A stretch of 32,740 nt of DNA from an uncultured Ruminococcus sp. (GTDB lineage Bacteria; Bacillota; Clostridia; Oscillospirales; Ruminococcaceae), in assembly GCA_947627175.1 (NCBI GenBank), contig CANQVA010000021.1, positions 1 to 32,740 of the forward strand. Direction: 5' to 3'. Position 1 is the first letter of the stretch. Each line of letters opens with the position of its first letter. This document shows positions 16,905 to 23,755 of this stretch, piece by piece. The position numbers and the translations under genes are program-made. The notes beneath the pieces are model-generated. The model saw only the letters and a program-made list of their open reading frames with translations, searched no databases and was not told the origin of the DNA.

Positions 16905-17239
16905 TTATTTTGATTTGTGATATCTGATATAATATCTATATGCTTCTTTCCAATTATGAAAATTTTTTCTGTAATAAACAAATGGATCATATCCCCACTT
17001 ATCAACATTATTTTGAGATGTATCAAACCAATTCCGTCGAAATTCATCTCGTGTGTATTTCTTTTCAATCCAGGCATAGTCACTTATATTCCAGGAACAA
17101 TAAAATTTTCTGTACTGTTTCCCGTCTGGCACATCAACAGCTCTCCGTACAGCCGCAGATGCTTGTTTTTTCGCAAATTTGCTGTTTTTTCTTTGAAATG
17201 AATAACTGCACCTTTTCTGTACTTATAACTTCTGCTCAT
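16905..17239 (-). pseudogene. Small basic protein gene broken by a 1-nt frameshift
   Basis: An AGGAGG site and ATG at 17,237-17,239 begin MSRSYKYRKGAVIHFKEK. The frame then runs to a stop after about 51 codons. In the next frame, starting at the same A-run, the sequence continues NSKFAKKQASAAVRRA, VDVPDGKQYRKFYCSWNISD and ends EAYRYYIRYHKSK at 16,905. Together they match a family of about 110-residue Firmicute proteins that begin MSRS and carry KFAKKxA...VRR...PDGKxYRK...SW. The whole span is 335 nt, exactly one base short of 112 codons; a seventh A in the AAAAAA run near 17,184 would restore it. It could be a true mutation, slippage-controlled, or a sequencing error. Confidence 0.65.
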
Positions 17240-17299
17240 AACAGCCTCCTATATTTTTTCGGCAATGCAAATTTAAAAAAATTGGAACTTGGAATAATT

Positions 17300-17701
17300 T
17301 CACTTATTATGATTTAATGGTGAAACTTGCCACATCATAGCATTTTCGGGAATTGCTTCCGTATTGATATATCTGATGAAATCATTCGATATATATTTTC
17401 CAAAAATATTCCACACGTTTTCATCATCTGATAAGCGTTCTAATATCGTAACGTCTACGATATTCACAACATCGTCATCACCATTGAGCCACATATCCTC
17501 TATAAATGAACAATATTTTGGAATCATATTTTTATCGCTGTCATGAGAAATCATTTCTATCAGCGGTTCATTCAATACTTCAGAAAAATAAATGTGACCG
17601 AGTAATTCGTGATAATCGTCATAATGTTCATCAAGTGTCTGCTTTTTATCAGGGAAAAGTGATACAAATTTTTCAGCAAATTTTTCTTTTGATATTTTCA
17701 T
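17300..17701 (-). CDS. DUF7674-like small acidic protein
   Basis: A 133-residue acidic cytoplasmic protein. It opens with a helical stretch KFAEKFVSLFPDKKQTLDEH, followed by ELLGHIYFSEVLNEPLIEMI and then FIEDMWLNGDDDVVNIVDVT and ILERLSD. This order (LFP...ELLxHxFFxEV...FLExMxxxGDxxVxxxIxVxxLExL) matches what I recall of the DUF7674 family of Firmicute proteins found beside toxin-immunity loci. The tail is short. GGAG lies 7 nt before ATG 17,701; it begins 20 nt after the previous stop. Its molecular function is unknown. The family label is from memory and moderately sure. Confidence 0.7.
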   Translation of the reverse strand: MKISKEKFAEKFVSLFPDKKQTLDEHYDDYHELLGHIYFSEVLNEPLIEMISHDSDKNMIPKYCSFIEDMWLNGDDDVVNIVDVTILERLSDDENVWNIFGKYISNDFIRYINTEAIPENAMMWQVSPLNHNK

Positions 17702-17720
17702 ATAAATACTCCATTACTTT

Positions 17721-18311
17721 TTAAAATGTTGTTATAAGTGTTATTGCATTTTCATAATCATATATTTCGGTTACAAGATTTTCGTCATGTTTTATCCATG
17801 CAATTCTGAAAATGACTTCCGTCAGAGAGTAATCAAGCATTTTGAACGAAAAACCCGACCAATCAGGCAAACCAGATAACAAGTAACCATGAAATTCAGA
17901 TGTATCATAATGTTCAGGCGGTTTCCATCCTACTTTTACATTGCCATCATAAATCGGAATATATTGTCTGTATTTAATTCCGTCATTCGGGTCATATGCA
18001 CCTAAACTAAGCGAAAAATTATTACTTGTAACTATATTTGCAATTGCATTTTCGTCACTTGCTCCAAAACTATATTTATAATCTCCGCAAAGACGGCAAG
18101 TATAATTTTCACCGATTTTAAGTGTATTTGCCGGAATACAAATATTTTTACATATATTATCGACTTCTACCCAGTCTGATTGAATTTCATCGTACACGGT
18201 AGTTTTATAGACTCTGTCTATTGGCTTTATCGCAAAAGAAATAATATTTTTATTTGAATCGAAACATCTGAAAATTCCGCAAGGTGTCTGAAATTCTGTT
18301 AAAGTTTTCAT
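17721..18311 (-). CDS. Hypothetical protein, first gene of island 1; resembles 26,985-27,470
   Basis: A 195-residue soluble protein with no recognised domain. I start it at ATG 18,311 (MKTLTEFQTPCGIFRC), which follows GGAGG by 5 nt, rather than nine codons upstream, where the promoter -10 would overlap. A CRLCG segment follows around residue 72; near the C-terminus WSGFSFKML and then EVIFRIAWIKHDE align with GVSYQIL and FVFGIAWIDNP of the protein at 26,985-27,470. It is predominantly beta by appearance. It is driven by the promoter at 18,339-18,367 and heads five co-directional small genes. An immunity-type role is possible but rests only on context. Confidence 0.75.
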   Translation of the reverse strand: MKTLTEFQTPCGIFRCFDSNKNIISFAIKPIDRVYKTTVYDEIQSDWVEVDNICKNICIPANTLKIGENYTCRLCGDYKYSFGASDENAIANIVTSNNFSLSLGAYDPNDGIKYRQYIPIYDGNVKVGWKPPEHYDTSEFHGYLLSGLPDWSGFSFKMLDYSLTEVIFRIAWIKHDENLVTEIYDYENAITLITTF

Positions 18312-18338
18312 AATAACCTCCAATATTTTTCTAATCAT

Positions 18339-18367
18339 ATTCTATCACAAATTAAGGTTTAAATCAA
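18339..18367 (-). promoter_or_regulatory. Promoter of island 1
   Basis: Minus-strand TTGATT (18,362-18,367), a 17-nt spacer and TAGAAT (18,339-18,344). The spacer ends GTGA just before the -10, as in the promoter of the metallopeptidase gene at 29,667-29,695. Transcription would start about 20 nt before the ATG at 18,311. Confidence 0.7.
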
Positions 18368-18421
18368 CTATTATGTGAATATCTTATCTGCTTAATTTTA
18401 AAAACTGATTTGTTATCTTAA

Positions 18422-19816
18422 TCAAAACTTAACAATAAAATTACAGCCTTTTCCTGCATTGCTTTCTACATTGCAAGAACCACCATGTAAATCTACGATT
18501 TGTTTCACAATTGCAAGCCCTAAACCTGAAACACCTTGCTTTTTACGCTGATGGTATGTGTAATATCTTTCCCAGATGTGCGGAATTTCCTCCTGCGGAA
18601 TACCGTTTCCATAGTCCCGAACGGATAGTAAAATATGTTTATTTTCTTCTTTCAGAATAACAGTAATTTTCTTACTTTCGCCTGTATGACGAATTGCATT
18701 GTCAAGAAGATTATAGACTACTCTTTCAAGCTGTCGGGAATTTCCGTTTATGGACAAATTTTCAGTCAAAGAGCTTTCAATTTTACCGTCCTGTGTCTGA
18801 AAAAGAGGTTCAAACTGTTTAATTACTTTTTTTACAAGGCTGCTGAAATTCACATCTGCAAAATTTGTCTTTTCACCATTCGCCTGCAATTCCGAATATT
18901 CGAGAATTTCATTAACGAGTGCGGTCAATCGGTCTGTTTCTCTGATAATTATATCACTGTCGGAAATCCGCTGTTTTTCGTCATCTCCGAAATCTTTGAT
19001 ACTTTCGGCATATCCCCTAATCATTGTCAAAGGTGTCCGCAAATCGTGAGAAACATTTGCAAGAAGTTCCTGCTGATATGTTTTTGCCTGAACAAGTTTT
19101 TCATTTGTATCAGCAAGCACATTTTCTAATTCATCAATTTCCATGCAGAAACCTTTTTCAAATTCACCGGAAAAATTTTTACTGCCAAGTTTATTCGCCT
19201 GTTCCGAAAGCATTGCCACGGGTTTTGAAAAACGTTTTGAAATAACATATGCAAGGGCGACTGCGATAACGACCGACAGCACTGACACCCACAGAAGCTG
19301 TATTTTTATAATATCAGCTGTAGAGCCGACTGCATCAAGCGTTGTGCTGATATATAAAACCGTTTCATTTTTCAGATATTTTCCGTAAATATAATGCGTT
19401 TCAGTCTGATATTCTGTCACCCCGTTTCCATTTTCAAGAGCCTTCAGAAAGTCTTTATAATTTTCGGGAAGATTTCTGTAAAATGATTCCTGATAATTCA
19501 ATTTTTCACCTTTAAGATATGGATTTTTATTATCAGAATCATTACTTTTATATTCGTCTGCACTGTAAATAATATTTCCTTTTTTGTCAGTGATGTACAC
19601 AAGCAGGGAATTTTCTCTTGCGATATTATCAATTATTTCAAAATTTCCGTCTGAAATTCCCGCACTCTCCATTTCCCCAACAGCAGATTTAGTGTGATTG
19701 ATTAGCATATTATTGTAGAATTTCTGTAAAAACACTGTTTGTAAAAGCCATAGCACTCCGAATATAATCAATGTGAACAGTAAAAAATACAGACAAAGTT
19801 TAGTACGAAATTTCAT
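18422..19816 (-). CDS. Sensor histidine kinase (two-component system 1)
   Basis: Membrane sensor kinase that phosphorylates the response regulator encoded just before it. Order: membrane helix near residues 5-26, an extracytoplasmic sensor of about 140 residues, second helix about 170-192, HAMP linker (SKPVAMLSEQANKLG), dimerisation/phosphoacceptor domain with NVSHDLRTPL (His near 257), N box NLLDNAIRHT, G1 DYGNGIP, F box IWERYY and G2 GVSGLGLAIVKQIV. I take the ATG at 19,814-19,816, one base after the regulator stop; a TTG start at 19,840 overlapping that gene would add eight residues and has GGAG immediately ahead. The signal sensed is unknown. No clear terminator follows. Confidence 0.92.
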   Translation of the reverse strand: MKFRTKLCLYFLLFTLIIFGVLWLLQTVFLQKFYNNMLINHTKSAVGEMESAGISDGNFEIIDNIARENSLLVYITDKKGNIIYSADEYKSNDSDNKNPYLKGEKLNYQESFYRNLPENYKDFLKALENGNGVTEYQTETHYIYGKYLKNETVLYISTTLDAVGSTADIIKIQLLWVSVLSVVIAVALAYVISKRFSKPVAMLSEQANKLGSKNFSGEFEKGFCMEIDELENVLADTNEKLVQAKTYQQELLANVSHDLRTPLTMIRGYAESIKDFGDDEKQRISDSDIIIRETDRLTALVNEILEYSELQANGEKTNFADVNFSSLVKKVIKQFEPLFQTQDGKIESSLTENLSINGNSRQLERVVYNLLDNAIRHTGESKKITVILKEENKHILLSVRDYGNGIPQEEIPHIWERYYTYHQRKKQGVSGLGLAIVKQIVDLHGGSCNVESNAGKGCNFIVKF

Positions 19817-19817
19817 T

Positions 19818-20495
19818 TTACGGTTCAAATTTATAGCCAACTCCTCTCACAGTGTGAATAAAATCCCTGTAAATTCCCAGTTTACCCCTCAAAAGTTTAA
19901 TCTGCCAGTCAACAGTCCTGTCTTCACCGAAATAGTCATAGCCCCATACACCGTTAAGAATTTTGTCACGATTCAAAACAATGCCCTTATTTCGCACAAA
20001 AAATATAAGTAAATCAAATTCCTTTGCGGTCAGTTCTGTTTTTTCGCCGTCCACATAGACATTGTGACCGAGTACATCTATTTCCAGTCCATCAAAAATA
20101 AATTTTTCTGTTGATTTGATTTCCGGGACAGTTTTCTTATGGCGATTGATAATTACATTCACTCTTGCCATAAGTTCTTTTGGAGAAAAAGGCTTTGTTA
20201 AATAATCATCAACACCGACTTCAAAGCCGAATAATTTATCATATTCCGCACCTCTTGCCGACAACATCAATACGGGAATATCTTTCATTTTTCGTATCTC
20301 TTTACACGCCTGAAATCCGTCTGTTTCGGGCATCATCACGTCCATAATTATCATATCGAAATCTTCATTTCTGCAAATTTCAATTGCTTCTGTACCGTCA
20401 TAAGCCTCTTTTGTTTCGTAACCGCCACGCTGTGCATAACGCCTGACAAGTTCCACAATTTCGGGTTCATCGTCAACAATCAGAATTTTCGGCAT
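19818..20495 (-). CDS. OmpR-family response regulator (two-component system 1)
   Basis: A 225-residue DNA-binding regulator. Receiver domain: KILIVDDE (acidic pocket Asp8-Asp9), phosphoacceptor Asp52 in IIMDVMMPETDG, Ser79 in MLSARG and Lys101 in LTKPFSP. The C-terminal winged helix includes LTAKEFDLLIFFVRNKG, then LNGVWGYDYFGEDRTVDWQI and IHTVRGVGYKFEP. The start is ATG 20,495, 8 nt after GAGG; the transcript from the promoter at 20,514-20,542 would have a leader of only about 12 nt. It is followed one base later by its kinase. The phased GGAA boxes at 21,431-21,469 in front of the neighbouring repeat-protein gene are a plausible target. Confidence 0.94.
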   Translation of the reverse strand: MPKILIVDDEPEIVELVRRYAQRGGYETKEAYDGTEAIEICRNEDFDMIIMDVMMPETDGFQACKEIRKMKDIPVLMLSARGAEYDKLFGFEVGVDDYLTKPFSPKELMARVNVIINRHKKTVPEIKSTEKFIFDGLEIDVLGHNVYVDGEKTELTAKEFDLLIFFVRNKGIVLNRDKILNGVWGYDYFGEDRTVDWQIKLLRGKLGIYRDFIHTVRGVGYKFEP

Positions 20496-20513
20496 TTTCA
20501 TCACCTCAATGCT

Positions 20514-20542
20514 ATTATACACTAAAACGGGGCAGTTTTCAA
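20514..20542 (-). promoter_or_regulatory. Promoter of two-component system 1
   Basis: Minus-strand TTGAAA (20,537-20,542), a 17-nt spacer and TATAAT (20,514-20,519). The -35 lies in the loop of the terminator of the upstream gene, so terminator and promoter share bases. Confidence 0.75.
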
Positions 20543-20551
20543 GACTGCCCC
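20524..20551 (-). terminator. Intrinsic terminator of the repeat-protein gene
   Basis: Minus-strand GGGGCAGT and ACTGCCCC form an 8-bp stem with a 7-nt loop, followed by GTTTTAG. It ends the transcript of the gene at 20,572-21,363 and overlaps the next promoter. Confidence 0.82.
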
Positions 20552-20571
20552 ATCATTTTATATTTTAATGA

Positions 20572-21363
20572 TTATTCGCCCCATGTCCATGTAGCATGAT
20601 TCTGTTCATAAGACTGTCTGCCGGTGCTGTAGCTGTAACCGGATTTGTCGGGAGTAACTTCACCGTCGGTATCCTGTGCATAGGAAGAACCTCTTTGCTG
20701 TCCCTGTACACAGCCATAATCAGTCTTTGCGGACTCATCATATGCACCATCTACCCATGCACCGCCTCCGACATCGTTCTGTTCATAAAAAGCCTCAGCA
20801 TCTTCTTTTGTACCGCCTTCCGGAAGATTTTCATAAATGCTGTTTCTTGACTGTGCATTCTGCTGACCTGCATTATAACTGTAGTCTGCCTGTACTTCTG
20901 TTTCTGTCGTTTCATCGGAAGCTTCAGAAGAATCTGTTGAAGTCACAATTTCATCATCGTCAAGATTTTCGAGAGCATACTTTGTGCCGTTTTCTTTGCC
21001 TGTGTTAAAGCTGAAATTGGTCTTGTCAGCGTTTTCGTCTGCACCCTCAGCATCAGCATACTTTGAGCCATTTTCCTGACCTGCCACATAGCTGTAATCG
21101 GTCTTGTCAGCGTTTTCGTCTGCACCCTCAGCATCAGCATATTTAGTTCCGTTTTCCTGCCCTGTGACGTAGCTGAAATTAGTCTTGTCAGCGTTTTCGT
21201 CTGCACCCTCAGCATCAGCATATTTTGAGCCATTTTCCTGACCTGTCACATAACTGTAATTATTCTGTGTCTTGTTTTCAGCTGCAAAAGCTGCGAATGA
21301 ACCTCCTGCGACTGTCAGAGCGGCAAGTCCTGCCACCATTGCGACGATTTTTTTGTTTCTCAT
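20572..21363 (-). CDS. Secreted acidic repeat protein
   Basis: A 263-residue exported protein. A classical signal peptide (MRNKKIVAMVAGLAALTVAG, then GSFAAFA-AEN, cleavage near residue 27) is followed by three near-identical 27-residue units at residues 35-115. Each reads about [ND][YF]SYVxGQENGxKYADAEG plus ADENADKT. Diverged units follow (FNTGKENGTKYA, DYSYNAGQQNAQ, DYGCVQGQQRGSSYA, GYSYSTGRQSYEQN), so the core Y-x-Y-x-x-G-x-x is repeated seven times. There is no sortase motif, membrane anchor or enzyme domain. It is very acidic. AAGGA precedes ATG 21,363. The gene has its own promoter with phased GGAA boxes and a terminator, and lies next to two-component system 1. Function is unknown; it might bind cations or peptides. 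Confidence 0.85.
   Translation of the reverse strand: MRNKKIVAMVAGLAALTVAGGSFAAFAAENKTQNNYSYVTGQENGSKYADAEGADENADKTNFSYVTGQENGTKYADAEGADENADKTDYSYVAGQENGSKYADAEGADENADKTNFSFNTGKENGTKYALENLDDDEIVTSTDSSEASDETTETEVQADYSYNAGQQNAQSRNSIYENLPEGGTKEDAEAFYEQNDVGGGAWVDGAYDESAKTDYGCVQGQQRGSSYAQDTDGEVTPDKSGYSYSTGRQSYEQNHATWTWGE
21019..21261 (-). repeat. Three tandem 81-bp coding repeats
   Basis: Three copies of an 81-bp unit, in frame (27 residues), nearly identical at the DNA level; for instance the TCTTGTCAG string recurs at 21,021, 21,102 and 21,183 on the plus strand. Such repeats can gain or lose units by slippage without breaking the frame. Confidence 0.9.
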
Positions 21364-21382
21364 AAAATCAATTCCTTTCTCT

Positions 21383-21398
21383 GCGGAATTTTTTCCGC
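21383..21398 (-). promoter_or_regulatory. Leader hairpin before the repeat-protein gene
   Basis: GCGGAA-AAAA-TTCCGC forms a perfect 6-bp stem with a four-base loop directly ahead of the AAGGA ribosome site. It is not followed by a T-run, so mRNA stability or translation control is more likely than termination. Confidence 0.5.
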
Positions 21399-21409
21399 TT
21401 TTTAGTATG

Positions 21410-21472
21410 ATTATATTATATATTTAGTTTTTGGAATGAATTAGGAAATAATGTGGAATTTGTGTGGAATTT
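21410..21472 (-). promoter_or_regulatory. Promoter region with four 11-bp-phased GGAA boxes
   Basis: On the plus strand GGAA occurs at 21,433, 21,444, 21,455 and 21,466, exactly 11 bp apart, inside units like GTGGAATTT (two perfect copies at 21,453 and 21,464). The minus-strand -10 candidates TATAAT lie at 21,410-21,415 and 21,415-21,420, and no good -35 exists; the first box lies where it would be. Tandem 11-bp direct repeats replacing a -35 are the PhoB/OmpR-type activator pattern. I infer activation by an OmpR-family regulator, most simply the one encoded at 19,818-20,495. Confidence 0.6.
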
Positions 21473-21713
21473 TATTTAATTTGTGATATATCTATTCAAA
21501 AGATAAATGCCTGCCTGTAAGGCTGATACAGGACTGTGAAAAAAAGAACATGGCATGAATTGTTATGGAGAATTGCTTTTGACGCTTGTGAACAGTTCAT
21601 ATAGTAACAGATAATACACAGCCACATTCGACACAATTGCATATCAATCAAAAACTGTTGTATTCTGCTATAAAGTACAACCGTTCAGAAGTAATATTTT
21701 TTTGTAAAATTAT
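21473..21713. other. Divergent intergenic region, no gene seen
   Basis: About 240 nt between the GGAA boxes and the promoter of two-component system 2. No open frame with a ribosome site, no clear hairpin with a T-run and no repeat was found. Confidence 0.6.
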
Positions 21714-21718
21714 TTGAC

Positions 21719-21747
21719 TTGACTTATTTTTATTTTGGCAGTATAAT
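21719..21747 (+). promoter_or_regulatory. Promoter of two-component system 2
   Basis: TTGACT (21,719-21,724), 17-nt spacer, TATAAT (21,742-21,747). A second TTGACT overlaps at 21,714. Transcription would start near 21,754, just before the GTTGATAA pair, so a protein bound there could block it. Confidence 0.7.
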
Positions 21748-21761
21748 AAATATTGAGAAAA

Positions 21762-21794
21762 GTTGATAAAAAGTTGATAATTATTTTGTAAAAT
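21762..21794 (+). promoter_or_regulatory. Tandem GTTGATAA boxes with a -10-like TAAAAT
   Basis: GTTGATAA occurs at 21,762-21,769 and 21,773-21,780, 11 bp apart. Eight bases later lies TAAAAT (21,789-21,794). The same geometry, with two degenerate boxes, appears before the ABC genes at 23,672-23,704. The pattern fits an OmpR-family operator for autoregulation by the regulator encoded at 21,812-22,483. Confidence 0.55.
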
Positions 21795-21811
21795 AAAAAA
21801 AGGGTGACAGT

Positions 21812-22483
21812 ATGTACAAAATTCTGGTAGCAGATGATGAAAAAGATGTAGTCAGTTTACTGAAAGATTATTTTGAAATGAACGATTATCTTGTAATTAC
21901 GGCATATTCCAGTTCGGAAGCGATTGAAAAAACTGCACAAAATCCTGATATAATTCTGCTTGATGTCAATATGCCTGACGGTGACGGATTAACCGTATGC
22001 CGTAAAATCCGTGACAATGTATCATGTCCGATTTTATTTTTGACTGCAAGAATTGAAGACAGTGATAAAATTTCAGGTTTTGCGTCAGGCGGTGACGATT
22101 ACATTATAAAGCCTTTTTCCATTGATGAACTCGGTGCAAGAGTAGCTGCACATATACGGCGTGACCACAGAATAAAAGCAAAGGCAAATGTACGATATTT
22201 CGGAAACTTGACAATTGATTACACTGGCAAAACTGTTGCGTCTGACGGAACAATTCTTGACATTGCAAAGAAAGAATTTCAGATTATTGAATTACTTTCC
22301 GTCAATTGTGGGCAAGTTTTCGATAAAGAGCGTATATATGAAAAAATATGGGGCTATGATTCAGATGGAGACAGTGCTGTTATTGCTGAACATATCCGCC
22401 GTATCCGTGCAAAATTAGCAAAATTCGGCGAAGAATACCACATAGAAACAGTCTGGGGAATGGGTTACAAATGGAGAAAGTGA
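21812..22483 (+). CDS. OmpR-family response regulator (two-component system 2)
   Basis: A 223-residue transcription regulator. Receiver: ILVADDEKDV (acidic pocket near residues 8-9), phosphoacceptor Asp51 in ILLDVNMPDGDG, Thr78 in FLTAR, Lys100 in IIKPFS. The winged-helix effector has IAKKEFQIIELLSVN, IYEKIWGYDSDGDSAVIAEH and ETVWGMGYKWRK. ATG at 21,812 follows GGGTGA at about 6 nt. Its last 13 nt overlap the kinase gene, so both are translated together. The family pattern is that of regulators that sense cell-envelope antibiotics and switch on an ABC exporter, and here such an exporter follows directly. Confidence 0.94.
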   Translation: MYKILVADDEKDVVSLLKDYFEMNDYLVITAYSSSEAIEKTAQNPDIILLDVNMPDGDGLTVCRKIRDNVSCPILFLTARIEDSDKISGFASGGDDYIIKPFSIDELGARVAAHIRRDHRIKAKANVRYFGNLTIDYTGKTVASDGTILDIAKKEFQIIELLSVNCGQVFDKERIYEKIWGYDSDGDSAVIAEHIRRIRAKLAKFGEEYHIETVWGMGYKWRK

Positions 22484-23679
22484 AATTGTTTCATTCCCTG
22501 AAATGGGCATTGATGAAATATGTACCGATATGTGTTATTTTATCCACTATCGGTACATTGATTATCGGATTCGGGACAAATGAACTGCAAGACTTGTACA
22601 GAGAAAAACACGGCGATTTTTCGGAAAATATTACTTATGTCATTAAAGAAAGTCAAGAAAATAGTACATTTGAAATTGAACGAAAACATGACAATTTTGT
22701 CCCATTCAATAACAAAACAAAAATGCTGCATATCAGTTACTGGGTGATCAGCTATGCACAATATATTTTGATTCCATTGTGGATATTGATATGTGTATAT
22801 ATACCGGGTATAATTTTTTACAAAAGAGAACTGAAAAAGCCAATAACGATTTTACTTGACGCATCGCAGAAAATTGCAGATAATCAGCTTGATTTCAAGA
22901 TTGAATACCACAAGGAAGACGAACTCGGCACGCTGTGCAATGCATTTGAAGAAATGCGCTGTCAATTAGATAAAAATAACCGTGAAATGTGGCGTTCTCT
23001 TGAGGAGCGAAAACGCCTTAATTCTGCATTTTCACACGATTTGCGAACACCTCTGACTGTGCTTAAAGGCTATGCGGAATTTCTTGAAAAATACGTACCT
23101 GACGGGAAAATTTCCGAAGAAAAAATGATGTCTGTTCTTGCAATGATGAACGGACAAATTACCCGGATTGAACATTATACGCAAAAGATGAACGCAGTGC
23201 AGAAACTGGAGGATATTACACCTGATATACGGAAATTTCAAACAGAAAAATTATTTTCAATGCTTGATGAAACAGGCAATTTAATTTGCGGTGAGAAATT
23301 CAAAATCAATTATTTTTCAGATGAAGAAAAAGTTTTCATTGACACGGAACTTGTTATGCAGGTCTATGAAAATTTAATTTCAAATGCTGTGAGATATGCA
23401 GAACAATCCGTTTCAGTTAATGTCAATATTACTGAAAATATCCTGAAAATAGCCGTTTATGATGACGGAAAAGGATTTTCAGAAGAGGCATTGAAAAATG
23501 CTGTACAGCCGTTTTACAGAGATGAAAAAGAATCTGACAAGTTTCATTTCGGACTTGGTTTATATATTTGCAAAGTGATTTGCGAAAAATGTGGCGGTAC
23601 GCTTACAGTGGAAAATCATGAAAACGGCGGAAAAGTTACAGCTGAATTTATATACAGAAAAATTTCAGAAAGTAGATAA
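22471..23679 (+). CDS. Sensor histidine kinase (two-component system 2)
   Basis: A 402-residue membrane kinase. First helix about residues 17-34, a short outer region of about 60 residues, second helix about 95-117, HAMP (PITILLDASQKIADNQLDF), then SAFSHDLRTPLTVLKGYAEF with His189. The N box is NLISNAVRYAEQS, G1 is DDGKGFS, and G2 is FGLGLYICKVICEKCGG. The small sensor loop fits kinases that respond to peptides in or near the membrane, often with the help of an ABC transporter. It overlaps the regulator gene by 13 nt. After its stop lie the second box pair and a hairpin terminator before the ABC genes. Confidence 0.93.
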   Translation: MEKVKLFHSLKWALMKYVPICVILSTIGTLIIGFGTNELQDLYREKHGDFSENITYVIKESQENSTFEIERKHDNFVPFNNKTKMLHISYWVISYAQYILIPLWILICVYIPGIIFYKRELKKPITILLDASQKIADNQLDFKIEYHKEDELGTLCNAFEEMRCQLDKNNREMWRSLEERKRLNSAFSHDLRTPLTVLKGYAEFLEKYVPDGKISEEKMMSVLAMMNGQITRIEHYTQKMNAVQKLEDITPDIRKFQTEKLFSMLDETGNLICGEKFKINYFSDEEKVFIDTELVMQVYENLISNAVRYAEQSVSVNVNITENILKIAVYDDGKGFSEEALKNAVQPFYRDEKESDKFHFGLGLYICKVICEKCGGTLTVENHENGGKVTAEFIYRKISESR

Positions 23680-23704
23680 AAAGTTGAAAAATAAGATTTA
23701 TCAT
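23672..23704 (+). promoter_or_regulatory. Second box pair ahead of the ABC genes
   Basis: GTAGATAA (23,672-23,679) and GTTGAAAA (23,683-23,690) lie 11 bp apart; 8 bases later is TATCAT (23,699-23,704), a weak -10. They share the 13-mer GATAAAAAGTTGA with 21,765-21,777. Box spacing and distance to the -10 equal those of the site at 21,762-21,794. Probably a regulator-activated promoter for the exporter. Confidence 0.5.
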
Positions 23705-23707
23705 ATC

Positions 23708-23739
23708 AGCATAGTCCAAAAGGCTATGCTAATTTTTTT
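23708..23739 (+). terminator. Hairpin terminator or attenuator between kinase and ABC genes
   Basis: AGCATAG-T-CC-AAAA-GG-CTATGCT forms a 9-bp stem with one bulged T, followed by AATTTTTTT. It would end most read-through from the two-component genes and lies only 17 nt before the ABC start, so it can act as an attenuator. Confidence 0.75.
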
Positions 23740-23755
23740 GAAAGGATTTTGTATT

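Noticed and set aside
16655..17083. A longer 142-codon version of the 77-residue gene
   Set aside because: Its first half overlaps the better-supported frame of the preceding gene, while AGAGGA marks the internal ATG at 16,888 as the start.
21019..21261. Tandem repeats considered as a CRISPR array or non-coding satellite
   Set aside because: The units abut with no spacers, keep the reading frame and encode 27-residue protein repeats in a secreted protein.
23591..23755. An N-terminal extension of the ABC ATPase into the kinase gene
   Set aside because: The extension overlaps the kinase and lies before a terminator hairpin; ATG 23,756 has its own ribosome site and gives a standard-length ATPase.
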